Positions 40,748 to 49,539 of a stretch of 64,000 nt of DNA are shown here, in pieces. The notes beneath the pieces were generated by a model, which saw only the letters and a program-made list of their open reading frames with translations, was not told the DNA's origin and did no database searches. Each line of letters starts with the position of its first letter. Position 1 is the stretch's first letter. The stretch spans positions 50,590 to 114,589 of the forward strand of contig NZ_BMFD01000012.1 of NCBI RefSeq assembly GCF_014637795.1, written 5' to 3'. Position numbers and translations under genes: made by a program. Origin of the DNA: Belliella aquatica. Lineage in GTDB: Bacteria > Bacteroidota > Bacteroidia > Cytophagales > Cyclobacteriaceae.

Positions 40748-41558
40748 TGATAATTTGTTTTTGAGGATCGTAAAAATGATTTAATGGCCCATTTCCTTTG
40801 CCTGTTTTGACTGTTTTCCCATTTAAAATGGCCTGATAAATATAATTTCTTGCTTTGGTTACAGCCTCTTCTAATTCATGTCCTTTTGCTAATTCAGCTG
40901 CAATGGCGGCAGAAAGGGAGCAACCGGTTCCATGTACATTTGAAGATTGGATTTTCTCACTCTCAAAAACCCGCTCCTTCCCGTCAGAGAAGACGAGCAA
41001 ATCTTGGATCATTTCAGTTTGTAGATGACCTCCTTTAATTAAGACGGCGTTTGGGATAAATTTTTGAAGATAAGCTGCTGCTTTTTTCATTTCCTCAAGG
41101 GTATGAATCTCGAAGCCACAAAGAATTTCAGTTTCATCCAAGTTTGGAGTTAATAAGGTAGTGATCGGAAACAACTTTTCTTTGATGACTTCGATGGTCT
41201 CTTCCCTAATCAGTCGGTCACCTGAAGTAGCTACCATTACAGGGTCGAATACAATGGGGATAGCTAAACCTTTTAACTTCTCAACCAAGCAATCTACCAC
41301 CTCAGGACGATCAATCATACCTATTTTAATCGCTTTAGGCATAATATCTTCTAATATTGCATCAAGCTGTGCAGCAATATGAGAGACTGGAATACTATGA
41401 ATATCCCTTACTCCTTGCGTATTCTGTGCTGTAGTCGCTGTAATCACTGTCATACCATAGCAACCCAAAGCAGAAAAGGTCTTTAAATCCGCTTGTATTC
41501 CTGCTCCTCCACTGCTGTCAGAACCTGCAATACTCAATACTGGGATATAAGTTTTCAT
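40734..41558 (-). CDS. thiD: Hydroxymethylpyrimidine/phosphomethylpyrimidine kinase
   Basis: This 274-residue ribokinase-fold enzyme phosphorylates HMP to HMP-PP in two steps. It starts VLSIAGSDSSGGAGIQADLK, the HMP-binding motif. It contains FDPVMVATSGDRL and the anion hole/catalytic stretch HGTGCSLSAAIAAELAKG. Length is normal. It overlaps thiE by four bases and tenA by 14, so all are translated from one mRNA. Confidence 0.96.
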   Translation of the reverse strand: MKTYIPVLSIAGSDSSGGAGIQADLKTFSALGCYGMTVITATTAQNTQGVRDIHSIPVSHIAAQLDAILEDIMPKAIKIGMIDRPEVVDCLVEKLKGLAIPIVFDPVMVATSGDRLIREETIEVIKEKLFPITTLLTPNLDETEILCGFEIHTLEEMKKAAAYLQKFIPNAVLIKGGHLQTEMIQDLLVFSDGKERVFESEKIQSSNVHGTGCSLSAAIAAELAKGHELEEAVTKARNYIYQAILNGKTVKTGKGNGPLNHFYDPQKQIINEME

Positions 41559-42205
41559 CTATTTTTAAGTTTAAGCCCTTTTTCAATTTCCATTCTAAAT
41601 GCCTCAGCTGCCTTTGCCGGCTGTTGCTCACTACAAATCCCTGACACCACCGCCAAACAATCCGCCCCCGCTGCAATGACATCAGCAGCATTTTGGATCT
41701 TGATGTTTCCAATAGCTACTAACTTCTTAGAACTGATTTTTTGAAGTTCTTGTAATCCATTCAAGCCCCATTCAGTACGTGTGTCTGTCTTTGTTGGAGT
41801 TGAGAAAACTGGACTTACACCATAGTACCAAGCCAATTCAGATTCCAAAGTCTGAATATCGGATAGTTGTTCTATCGACAAGCCTATTGGAAAATCTTTG
41901 CCCAAAACTTCTTTGGCTTTAGAAATTGCTAAGTCAGATTGACCCACATGAAGTCCTGCCACTCCAACATTTTTGGCTACTTGAGCACTATCATTGATAA
42001 TAAGGGGAACATGATAGCGGTCACAAATGATTTTGAGTCGCTCTGCTTTTCTTATAAAAGCAAATTCATTTAATTCCTTTTCTCTAAGTTGTACGATATC
42101 AACACCACCTTTTAATGCCTCTTCCACAACCCAAAAAAAATCTCTTTCTAGGCAAGCGAGTTGATCTGTAACCAAATAAAGGCGATATGGGAAATCATCA
42201 ATCAT
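41555..42205 (-). CDS. thiE: Thiamine-phosphate synthase
   Basis: This 216-residue TIM-barrel enzyme joins HMP-PP and hydroxyethylthiazole phosphate to make thiamine phosphate. The phosphate- and metal-binding motifs are DIVQLREKELNE, LIINDSAQVAKNVGVAGLHVGQSD (quoted in two motifs: INDS and GLHVGQSD), SPVFSTPTKTD and KLVAIGNIK. It overlaps thiM by four bases. With ThiM and ThiD it forms a salvage route from thiazole and HMP; no thiC or thiG is in this operon. Confidence 0.95.
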   Translation of the reverse strand: MIDDFPYRLYLVTDQLACLERDFFWVVEEALKGGVDIVQLREKELNEFAFIRKAERLKIICDRYHVPLIINDSAQVAKNVGVAGLHVGQSDLAISKAKEVLGKDFPIGLSIEQLSDIQTLESELAWYYGVSPVFSTPTKTDTRTEWGLNGLQELQKISSKKLVAIGNIKIQNAADVIAAGADCLAVVSGICSEQQPAKAAEAFRMEIEKGLKLKNR

Positions 42206-42996
42206 AAATAAGAAACTAGAACTCTTTTCTCAAGTTCTGTATCCGTCAGATTGTATAAAGCATCGTAAAAATACAGCTGTAGCGTACCCGGTCCAATTGC
42301 TACGTCTGCGGCCAAGTCTCCTGCTACTCCCATTACTGCCATAGCTGTCAATGTTTCCAAAAACGGATCTTTTCCAAGTCCAGCAAATGCACCAACTATT
42401 GCGGAAGCGGTACAACCCATCCCAGTGACTTTTGCCATCATCGGGCTTCCGTTGGAAATTGTAGCGACTTTGTCATGATGAATAACATAATCTTTCGCTC
42501 CAGAAATACAAACGACTGCTCCAGTTTCTTTGGAGAGTTGAATTCCTGCTTGCAAGGCCTCATCGGAAGAATTGCTACTATCCACTCCTTTACTTTGAAT
42601 ATTTACACTTGCCAAGGACATGATTTCAGAAGCATTCCCTCTGATGATTGTAGGTTTCTTTTCTAAAAGTTCAGAAAGCACTTCATTGCGATAAGGTGTG
42701 GCCCCAGCCCCTACTGGATCAAGCACCCAAGGTTTGTTTTGTAAGTTGGCTTGCTCAGCTGCTATAAGCATACTTTCCGCCCAATATTCATCGAGTGTCC
42801 CTATATTGATTACAAGTGAACTGATGATTCGAACCATGTCCGCTTGTTCAGGCTGTGCATGTGACATGATCGGCGATGCACCAATTGCGAGCAAAGCATT
42901 GGCAGTATTATTCATCACCACATAATTGGTAATGCTTTGAACCAAAGTAGGATTTGACTTAAAATCTTGAAATGTACGAATTACGGAATCCTTCAT
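42202..42996 (-). CDS. thiM: Hydroxyethylthiazole kinase
   Basis: This 264-residue kinase phosphorylates the thiazole alcohol for reuse in thiamine synthesis. Family motifs are TNYVVMNNTANALLAIGASP, PWVLDPVGAGATPYR, IIRGNASEI and the catalytic GMGCTASAIVGAF. The ATG at 42996 gives a normal start (MKDSVIRTFQDFK); a longer frame back to 43065 runs through the riboswitch leader and is rejected. It is the first gene of the operon. Confidence 0.95.
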   Translation of the reverse strand: MKDSVIRTFQDFKSNPTLVQSITNYVVMNNTANALLAIGASPIMSHAQPEQADMVRIISSLVINIGTLDEYWAESMLIAAEQANLQNKPWVLDPVGAGATPYRNEVLSELLEKKPTIIRGNASEIMSLASVNIQSKGVDSSNSSDEALQAGIQLSKETGAVVCISGAKDYVIHHDKVATISNGSPMMAKVTGMGCTASAIVGAFAGLGKDPFLETLTAMAVMGVAGDLAADVAIGPGTLQLYFYDALYNLTDTELEKRVLVSYL

Positions 42997-43012
42997 GATT
43001 ATTAATTTAAAT

Positions 43013-43026
43013 GAAAAAACTTTAGG
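43013..43026 (-). promoter_or_regulatory. U-tailed segment complementary to riboswitch 5' strand
   Basis: On the minus strand CCTAAAGTTTTTTC lies 18 bases before the thiM ATG. Its CCTAAAGTTT is perfectly complementary to AAACTTTAGG at the 5' edge of the TPP riboswitch (43150-43141). It could be part of the expression platform. Function is inference. Confidence 0.4.
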
Positions 43027-43079
43027 AGTCCATAAAAGACGAAGAATAGCGCTTTCAAGAGGCAATTAAAAGCGACACT

Positions 43080-43155
43080 TTTTCTTTCGCCGGCATTATC
43101 CGGTTCAAGTTCAAAGGGTATAATCTCAGCCATTGGCACCCCTAAAGTTTACATC
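43080..43155 (-). ncRNA. TPP riboswitch (THI element)
   Basis: On the minus strand the conserved core reads AGGGGTGCC ... GGCTGAGATTATACCC ... GAACTTGAACCGGATAATGCC, then GGCGAAAG. It contains the invariant CUGAGA of the pyrimidine-sensing helix and the ACC(G)GAUnAUGCC of the pyrophosphate-sensing helix. It lies about 85 bases before thiM and should repress the thiM-thiE-thiD-tenA operon when thiamine pyrophosphate is plentiful. Confidence 0.95.
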
Positions 43156-43461
43156 TGCTAAAGTAAGCGTTTATGTATTTTCAAAAAAGTATAATTAAAA
43201 TAATTTCAAATTATCATTTTTCACATGTAATCAGAATTGATGATTAACACATCATTTTAAGGGATAAAGACCTAAAAATCTGAAATAAAGGGTCAAAAGA
43301 AATAGAATAATCCTAAAAATATTCCCAATATAATTTCAGTGTCAACAAATTTTAATCATTTAATAACAATAAAATTCGGTTTAAACGGCTATAAACGCTT
43401 AATTTTAACAGCATTTTATATACAATAAAATGCAATACTTAAATCATCAAAATCACACTAA
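43156..43461. other. AT-rich noncoding gap between the thi leader and the secreted nuclease gene
   Basis: This 306-bp stretch is very AT-rich. It should contain the promoter of the thi operon and that of the nuclease gene, but I see no convincing TAnnTTTG element, ORF or RNA. Confidence 0.5.
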
Positions 43462-46400
43462 ATGAAACACTATTTACGCAATGCATTAATGTTTGCTATG
43501 TTGATGTGCTGGAGCATAGTATCGCTTCAAGCACAGACAGAAGTTATAGCAGGCTGGACATTCGGAACGGTTACAGGTGAAGAATCACTTTTGGCCGACC
43601 AAGGGAATTTCAATAATGTTGGAATTCAACAATTATCTTTAACAAATACCAATACTATAACTTTTGTAGGGGGTTCACCAGGCAGAGCCGCTACAGCTAC
43701 AGGATGGAATAATTTTGATATCGAAAGATTTTGGCTTGTTTCCGTAAATACCATAGGCTTTGAAAGCTTGACACTTTCTTCGAAGCAGCAAAGTTCAAAT
43801 ACTGGCCCTAGAGATTTCAAGGCACAATACAGTTTGGATGGCAGCTCATGGACAGATATTCCAGGAGCAGATATAACTACCGCAAACAACTTTACTACTG
43901 GGGTTTTAAATAAAATTTCATTACCACAGGCTGCAAATAATAACGCTTCCGTTTTTATTCGTTGGTTTAATACCTCAAGCACGTCGGTGGGTGATGCTAC
44001 AATCGCTTCTACTGGAACCAGTAGAATTGATGAAATCTTTATTGAGGGTTTAGCATTAGGTGAACCTCTTGACCCAACAGCAACTCCAATCATCAGCCCT
44101 AGTGGTGGAATTTACGAGGAGGTTCAATCCGTTACCATAACTAGTGAAACTGAAGGAGCAAATATCTATTACACTTTAGATGGAAGTGTCCCTAATTTAG
44201 GTAGTACGCTTTATACAGGAACGATATCGATTGAAGAAAGCGCAGTTTTATCTGCAATTGCTTTTGCAGATGGATTTGCTGTAAGTGAAGCAGCTTCTGC
44301 TGAATTCACAATCAACTTACCTGCAGTTCCTGCTTCAAGAATTCCTTATATTCAGAATTTTGAAAATTTTGTAAGTCTAAGCAATCCTGTTTCAACTTTT
44401 GGAGTTGATGGAGAATGGACTTTTGAAGGATCTGTAAGAAACTACAATGGACTTTTTGATTCTGGAACAGCAGGCGGATTTAGAGGTGGAGATGTTTTAG
44501 GATATCAACATAGTGGAACATCAGGTGTTCTAAATGCAACCTTAACTTTAGAAAACACAACTGGCTTCCCAATATCTGATTTAGAAATATCTTATTTAGG
44601 AAAAGTAGGAAGAGCTGATCAAACGAGATTCCCTGAATGGACCGTAACTATAAATGGTACTGAATATCCTGAATTAAGTTACAGCACAGCATCAGGAGTG
44701 GATCAGACAGTATCAGCTATTGTTTCTGATTTGAATATTCTTCCTGGAGAATTAGTGATTATTTCTTGGTCATCAGACAGAGGTTTTAATGCTGGTGGAG
44801 CAAGTAGACAGATTGGGATTACAGATTTGAGTGTAACAATTCCAGAGATCCTTGAACCAGTAGAATTTGTGAACTGGGACTTTACTGGCGCTCCTGGAAA
44901 TCAAGCCACCACAACGGGAACAGCGCTTGTTCAGGGAGTGTTTGCTAAGGACTTCGCAAGGGGCTCAGGAATAAACCCTGCCAATGCGATGAACTCTATC
45001 AGCTCAAATGGTTGGAATGCTGGAGAAGACAGATACTTTACATTTGGTTTTAATGTGGCTGGTGATAAACTTATTGATTTAACTCAGCTTCAAATTGGTT
45101 CAACTTCATCTGGAACAGGACCAAGAGATTTGGCTTTGGTTTATAGCGGTGACGGGTTCACTTCAAGATTAGCCGAGTGGGAACACACGGGTTCTTTTGT
45201 AAATCAAGTCATTGACTTATCTGGCTTACAAAACCTATCTGGTGATATAGAATTTAGAATAATCAGTACAAGTGATGTTTCTGCAAGCGGAGGAACAATA
45301 GGGTCAGGAGGAACTTTAAGAGTTACCAACTTCTTCCCAGGTACTTTACCAGTAACCTTCATAGGAATTGTAAAAGAAGCCGATGGTGTCATTATCCCAG
45401 GATTGACAACTGATCCAACTTCCCTAGAGTTTGGTTCTGTAAGCAAAAGCGATGATGCTCCGGTTCTTTCTTACACACTTTCGGCTGTGAATCTAGAAAA
45501 TGGTGTAACGGTTTCTGCAACTGCTCCTTACGCTGTATCAAAAGATGGAACTACTTTCTCTCCTTCTATTGAATTTACATTAGAAGAAATGGCATCTGCA
45601 CAAACTGTATTTGTGCAACTAGATAATAGTGCAGAGGGCAACTTCAATGGGACTATTTCAAACACAACGGATGGTGCCACACCTGTATCTGTAAATGTCA
45701 CAAGTTCAGTATTTGACCCATTCAATATCACAGAGAACTTCAACAATATCTGCCAAGCTAATCTTGGGGGAATTGGAGGTTCATGGTCAACATTTAGCGT
45801 AGCAGGTGATCAGGTATGGTCATGTACTAACTTTGGTAGAGCAGGCACCACTCCTACTGCATCTGCGCCTTTTGGAGTTCAAATCAGCGGATTTTCAGGT
45901 GGGGCTGTACTGAATGAAGATTGGTTGATCTCAGCTCCTTATGACCTGACAGGATTCAATATTCCATTGATGACTTTCTGGAGTAGAGTGGCTTTTGAAG
46001 GACCAAGATTGAAGTTATTGATTTCAACTGACTACACTAATGGCAATCCTAATGATGCCTCTTGGACAGAATTGAGTGATCGCTTTGCAACAGCCAATGA
46101 ATGGACATTCTCAGGTCAAGTTGATCTAACTCCATATTTGAATGAAACTGTAAGGATTGCTTTCGTTTATGCTTCTTCTCCAGAAACAGGAGCTGCAAGA
46201 TGGACATTAGATGACTTTGCTTTGTTTAGCTCTGATGTACCAGCAGAACCTTTCTTTACAAATAATATCGGAAATGTAGATTACTGGCATTTTGGAATTG
46301 TACCAGTTGGAGAAACTTCTACTGAGACGAGAACATTCAATTTCGGATTATCTAATCCTGCCGCTGATTTGACAATCACTGGAGGAGATGGTTTTGAATT

Positions 46401-48210
46401 CTCAAAAGATGGAAGCGCATTCAGCCCTTCTTTAACTTATTCACCAATTGAATTGACTGGTCAGAAAACTGTAACAGTGAGATTTGCTCCTACTTCAGAA
46501 GGTGCTTTTGCAGCACCAATCAATTTCGAGAGCGGAGATATCAATATCACAAGAGGTTATTTGACTGGTGCCACTGTCAACAAGGATGAAACCTTTGATG
46601 TAGTCAATTGGAATATTGAATGGTTTGGTTCTACCAATTCAGGTCAAGGGCCAACCAATGTGAATTTACAACTTGAAAATGTGAAAAAGGTAATCGAAGA
46701 TTTGGATGCTGATGTATATGCATTCCAGGAAATCACCTCTTTAGCCAAATTCACAGAATTGGCAGATGCACTTCCTGGCTACGGAATGGCAGTTTCTCCT
46801 GCCACTTCTGCAGGTGGAGAATTTGCTGAAGAAGCACAGAAACTCACCTATTTATTCAAACTCGCGACAGTAGATACAATTCAGACAAGGGTGTTATTGA
46901 AAGGTGTTGAGACTTCAGATTTGATTGGTTATCCTTCTTCCCCTGACAGATTCTGGGCTTCTGGAAGATTACCATATTTGATGGATATCAAAACGAATAT
47001 CAATGGTGTTCAGCAAAATATCACTTTGGTCAATGTACACACGAGATCGAACGGTGGTGGTGAAAGTGCTTCTAACCCGAGATATGCAATGAGAAAATAT
47101 GATGTCAATGTATTGAAGGATTCATTAGACATGTATTACAGTGATGTCAATTTGATCCTGCTAGGAGATTTCAATGATGACTTGGACGAAACTGTAGCGA
47201 ATCAAACTGCTGCAACTGTCAACACGACTGAGACTTCATTTATCAACTACATCAACGATACAGAAAATTACAATCCTATCACAATCAGCTTGAGTAATGC
47301 AGGTTTGAGAACCTTCCCTACTTTCGAAAATGTGATCGATCATCAAATCATTTCTACTGAATTGGTTGAAAACTGGATTGTCAATTCCGAAAGAATCGTA
47401 GCTCCATACGGATTGATAGCAAACTATGATAATACTACCTCGGATCACCTTCCGGTAGAAAGTAGATTCATTTTCAAATGTGATCTTGAACAAGCTCAGG
47501 TTATCGCCTCAGAAAATGAAGTTTGTGCTGGTTCTAATAGTATTGATTTTGAATTAGTCGGAGGAAGATTCGATAGTATTGTAGGTTGGGAAATATCTAC
47601 AGATGAAGGTGCTTCTTGGACCTTGATCGAAGGAACAGCGGAATTGAGTGAAATAACTGTAGAGAACCTTGAATCCGCATCTTTAGTGAGAGCTATAATT
47701 GATTCCAACATCTGCGAACCAATTGCAACAGAAGCTGTAGCGATCACAGTTAAATCCTTACCAACACCATTCATAGCCTTCGAAAGCGGGAAGTTGTTCA
47801 CTTTGGAAGGAGACTACTCTTATCAGTGGTTCAAAAATGGTGTCTTGGTTGCTATTTCAACAATCAATGAAACGAGAATTCAAGGAGCTGGAATTTATAC
47901 AGTCTTGATTACGGATACGGACGGCTGTTCTTCATTATCTGAAGAATATGCATTCCCAACCATCAAGGCTTCTAATAAAACCAAGGTTTTCCCTAACCCA
48001 ACTTCAAGAATCGTAAATGTAGAATTGAGACGTACTGAAGGGCTTCAAAACGTAGAACTGCGTACGGCTAACGGCCTCTTAATTGAATCTATAATATCTA
48101 CAGGAGAATTAGTACAATTTGATGTATCTTCTTTAGCAAAAGGTGTTTACTTGATTATGATTACTGATAGAAATGGAATTACTACGGTCGAAAGATTAAT
48201 TGTAAGATAA
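43462..48210 (+). CDS. Secreted endonuclease/exonuclease/phosphatase-domain protein with T9SS sorting signal
   Basis: This 1582-residue multidomain protein has a signal peptide (ending SLQAQ). A chitobiase-type C-terminal-like Ig module lies at about residues 209-285 (ISPSGGIYEEVQSVTIT, YYTLDGSVPN). Further beta modules and a choice-of-anchor-J-like domain are near 755-935 (ITENFNNI... RWTLDDFALF). An endonuclease/exonuclease/phosphatase domain spans about 1044-1338. Its catalytic motifs NWNIEWFG, AFQEI, LVNVHTRS, LLGDFND and SDHLPV are all present. The type IX C-terminal signal is at about 1508-1582 (VFPNPTS...GVYLIMI). It is likely exported and anchored to the cell surface to digest DNA/RNA or a phosphoester. 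Confidence 0.88.
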   Translation: MKHYLRNALMFAMLMCWSIVSLQAQTEVIAGWTFGTVTGEESLLADQGNFNNVGIQQLSLTNTNTITFVGGSPGRAATATGWNNFDIERFWLVSVNTIGFESLTLSSKQQSSNTGPRDFKAQYSLDGSSWTDIPGADITTANNFTTGVLNKISLPQAANNNASVFIRWFNTSSTSVGDATIASTGTSRIDEIFIEGLALGEPLDPTATPIISPSGGIYEEVQSVTITSETEGANIYYTLDGSVPNLGSTLYTGTISIEESAVLSAIAFADGFAVSEAASAEFTINLPAVPASRIPYIQNFENFVSLSNPVSTFGVDGEWTFEGSVRNYNGLFDSGTAGGFRGGDVLGYQHSGTSGVLNATLTLENTTGFPISDLEISYLGKVGRADQTRFPEWTVTINGTEYPELSYSTASGVDQTVSAIVSDLNILPGELVIISWSSDRGFNAGGASRQIGITDLSVTIPEILEPVEFVNWDFTGAPGNQATTTGTALVQGVFAKDFARGSGINPANAMNSISSNGWNAGEDRYFTFGFNVAGDKLIDLTQLQIGSTSSGTGPRDLALVYSGDGFTSRLAEWEHTGSFVNQVIDLSGLQNLSGDIEFRIISTSDVSASGGTIGSGGTLRVTNFFPGTLPVTFIGIVKEADGVIIPGLTTDPTSLEFGSVSKSDDAPVLSYTLSAVNLENGVTVSATAPYAVSKDGTTFSPSIEFTLEEMASAQTVFVQLDNSAEGNFNGTISNTTDGATPVSVNVTSSVFDPFNITENFNNICQANLGGIGGSWSTFSVAGDQVWSCTNFGRAGTTPTASAPFGVQISGFSGGAVLNEDWLISAPYDLTGFNIPLMTFWSRVAFEGPRLKLLISTDYTNGNPNDASWTELSDRFATANEWTFSGQVDLTPYLNETVRIAFVYASSPETGAARWTLDDFALFSSDVPAEPFFTNNIGNVDYWHFGIVPVGETSTETRTFNFGLSNPAADLTITGGDGFEFSKDGSAFSPSLTYSPIELTGQKTVTVRFAPTSEGAFAAPINFESGDINITRGYLTGATVNKDETFDVVNWNIEWFGSTNSGQGPTNVNLQLENVKKVIEDLDADVYAFQEITSLAKFTELADALPGYGMAVSPATSAGGEFAEEAQKLTYLFKLATVDTIQTRVLLKGVETSDLIGYPSSPDRFWASGRLPYLMDIKTNINGVQQNITLVNVHTRSNGGGESASNPRYAMRKYDVNVLKDSLDMYYSDVNLILLGDFNDDLDETVANQTAATVNTTETSFINYINDTENYNPITISLSNAGLRTFPTFENVIDHQIISTELVENWIVNSERIVAPYGLIANYDNTTSDHLPVESRFIFKCDLEQAQVIASENEVCAGSNSIDFELVGGRFDSIVGWEISTDEGASWTLIEGTAELSEITVENLESASLVRAIIDSNICEPIATEAVAITVKSLPTPFIAFESGKLFTLEGDYSYQWFKNGVLVAISTINETRIQGAGIYTVLITDTDGCSSLSEEYAFPTIKASNKTKVFPNPTSRIVNVELRRTEGLQNVELRTANGLLIESIISTGELVQFDVSSLAKGVYLIMITDRNGITTVERLIVR

Positions 48211-48229
48211 AATTTCAGACAAATATTTT

Positions 48230-48270
48230 GATAAAGCCAATCCTGATAGGGTTGGCTTTATTTTTTTTAT
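48230..48270 (+). terminator. Terminator after the secreted nuclease gene
   Basis: ATAAAGCCAAtCC / GGgTTGGCTTTAT with a 5-nt loop is followed by eight T residues, 20 bases after the stop codon. Confidence 0.85.
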
Positions 48271-48377
48271 AGGATCATCAAAATGGTTTTTTGAGTTTAT
48301 ATCTTACCGTAGAACCTTTTTTCGAACTTACATTTCGTCATTTTTTTGTTTCTTTGTGGAGCACTAAATTGAAAAGT

Positions 48378-49520
48378 ATGTCACCCTTTGAAGATATAAG
48401 ACCTTTTTACGATACAGAAGTCAATGATGCATTAAAAGAAATCATCCAACATCCTATGTTGAAAGCCATGATGAATTTCACTTTTCCAGATGCTACAGAT
48501 GATTATTGGAGAGACTTGATGCTTCATTGTCATTCTATTAGAGATTTTCAAATCAACTTTATATATCCCGCAGTTCAAAAAGTGTTAGAGAAAAGCTCTG
48601 AAGGTTTAAGCACCTCTGGATTTGAAAAGTTGGAGAAAAATGTTTCCTACCTCTTTATTTCAAATCACAGAGATATTATATTAGATACTTCCTTACTCAA
48701 TGCTTGTTTGTACGAGTATGGCCTTTCAATGACCACAACTGCCATTGGCGATAATTTGGTTAAAAAACCATTTCTAAAATCACTCTCAAAACTTACTAGA
48801 AGCTTTACCATCAAAAGAGGACTCCCTGCAAGAGAGTTGTTAGAAAGCTCTAAAGTCACCTCTGCTTACATCAAAAATTCCATTTTAAGAGAAAATAGAT
48901 CTGTCTGGATCGCACAGCGGGAAGGAAGAACAAAAGATGGAAATGACGAGACACATAAAGGAGTCTTAAAGATGATCTCTATGGCAGCAGGAGACGAAAA
49001 TATCATTGATTATTTTAAAAGAATCAACATTGTTCCGATTTCTATTTCTTATGAATATGATCCTACGGACGTCCTGAAAATGCCTGAATTGCTTGCCAAA
49101 GCAAAATCAGAAACCTATGTTAAAGGTGAGAATGAAGATTTCATGACTTTGTTAAATGGAATCATAGGACAGAAAAAGAGAATTCATATTCATGTCGGAA
49201 ACCTCCTCAATGACGAGATTCAAAATATTGCAGATCAGGAAAACAATCCAAATAAACAATTCCAAGCTATCGCTGACTTATTGGATAGGAATATTCTTGC
49301 TGGTTATAAATTATGGCCAACAAATTACATAGCACATGATTTACTTTATGGAGATAATGAATATAAGGATCATTATACAGCAGAAGAAAAAACGATTTTT
49401 GAAAGTCGGTTTAAAAAGGGTGTAGATTTGAATGATCCGATGGCCGTAAAAAGTTATCTCGCCATGTACGCAAATCCTGTAAACAATCAAAAAAGAGTAT
49501 TGAAGGAAGTCAAAAATTGA
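48378..49520 (+). CDS. 1-acylglycerol-3-phosphate acyltransferase-like protein
   Basis: This 380-residue acyltransferase has the first motif NHRDIILD (His97, Asp103). The spacing is HX5D, not the usual HX4D (a HX1D reading is also possible with Asp99). The second motif is AQREGRTKDGND, like the EGTRS phosphate-binding motif. It lacks obvious transmembrane helices, unlike short PlsC proteins, and has a C-terminal extension of about 180 residues. I start at ATG 48378; a TTG 29 codons earlier gives an unconvincing extension. It probably transfers acyl groups onto a glycerolipid, but the substrate is unproven. Confidence 0.8.
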   Translation: MSPFEDIRPFYDTEVNDALKEIIQHPMLKAMMNFTFPDATDDYWRDLMLHCHSIRDFQINFIYPAVQKVLEKSSEGLSTSGFEKLEKNVSYLFISNHRDIILDTSLLNACLYEYGLSMTTTAIGDNLVKKPFLKSLSKLTRSFTIKRGLPARELLESSKVTSAYIKNSILRENRSVWIAQREGRTKDGNDETHKGVLKMISMAAGDENIIDYFKRINIVPISISYEYDPTDVLKMPELLAKAKSETYVKGENEDFMTLLNGIIGQKKRIHIHVGNLLNDEIQNIADQENNPNKQFQAIADLLDRNILAGYKLWPTNYIAHDLLYGDNEYKDHYTAEEKTIFESRFKKGVDLNDPMAVKSYLAMYANPVNNQKRVLKEVKN

Positions 49521-49539
49521 CTTCCTTCAAATTTCAAAT

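Noticed and set aside
42997..43065. Longer thiM start
   Set aside because: The frame extends into the riboswitch leader; ATG 42996 gives the normal family start.
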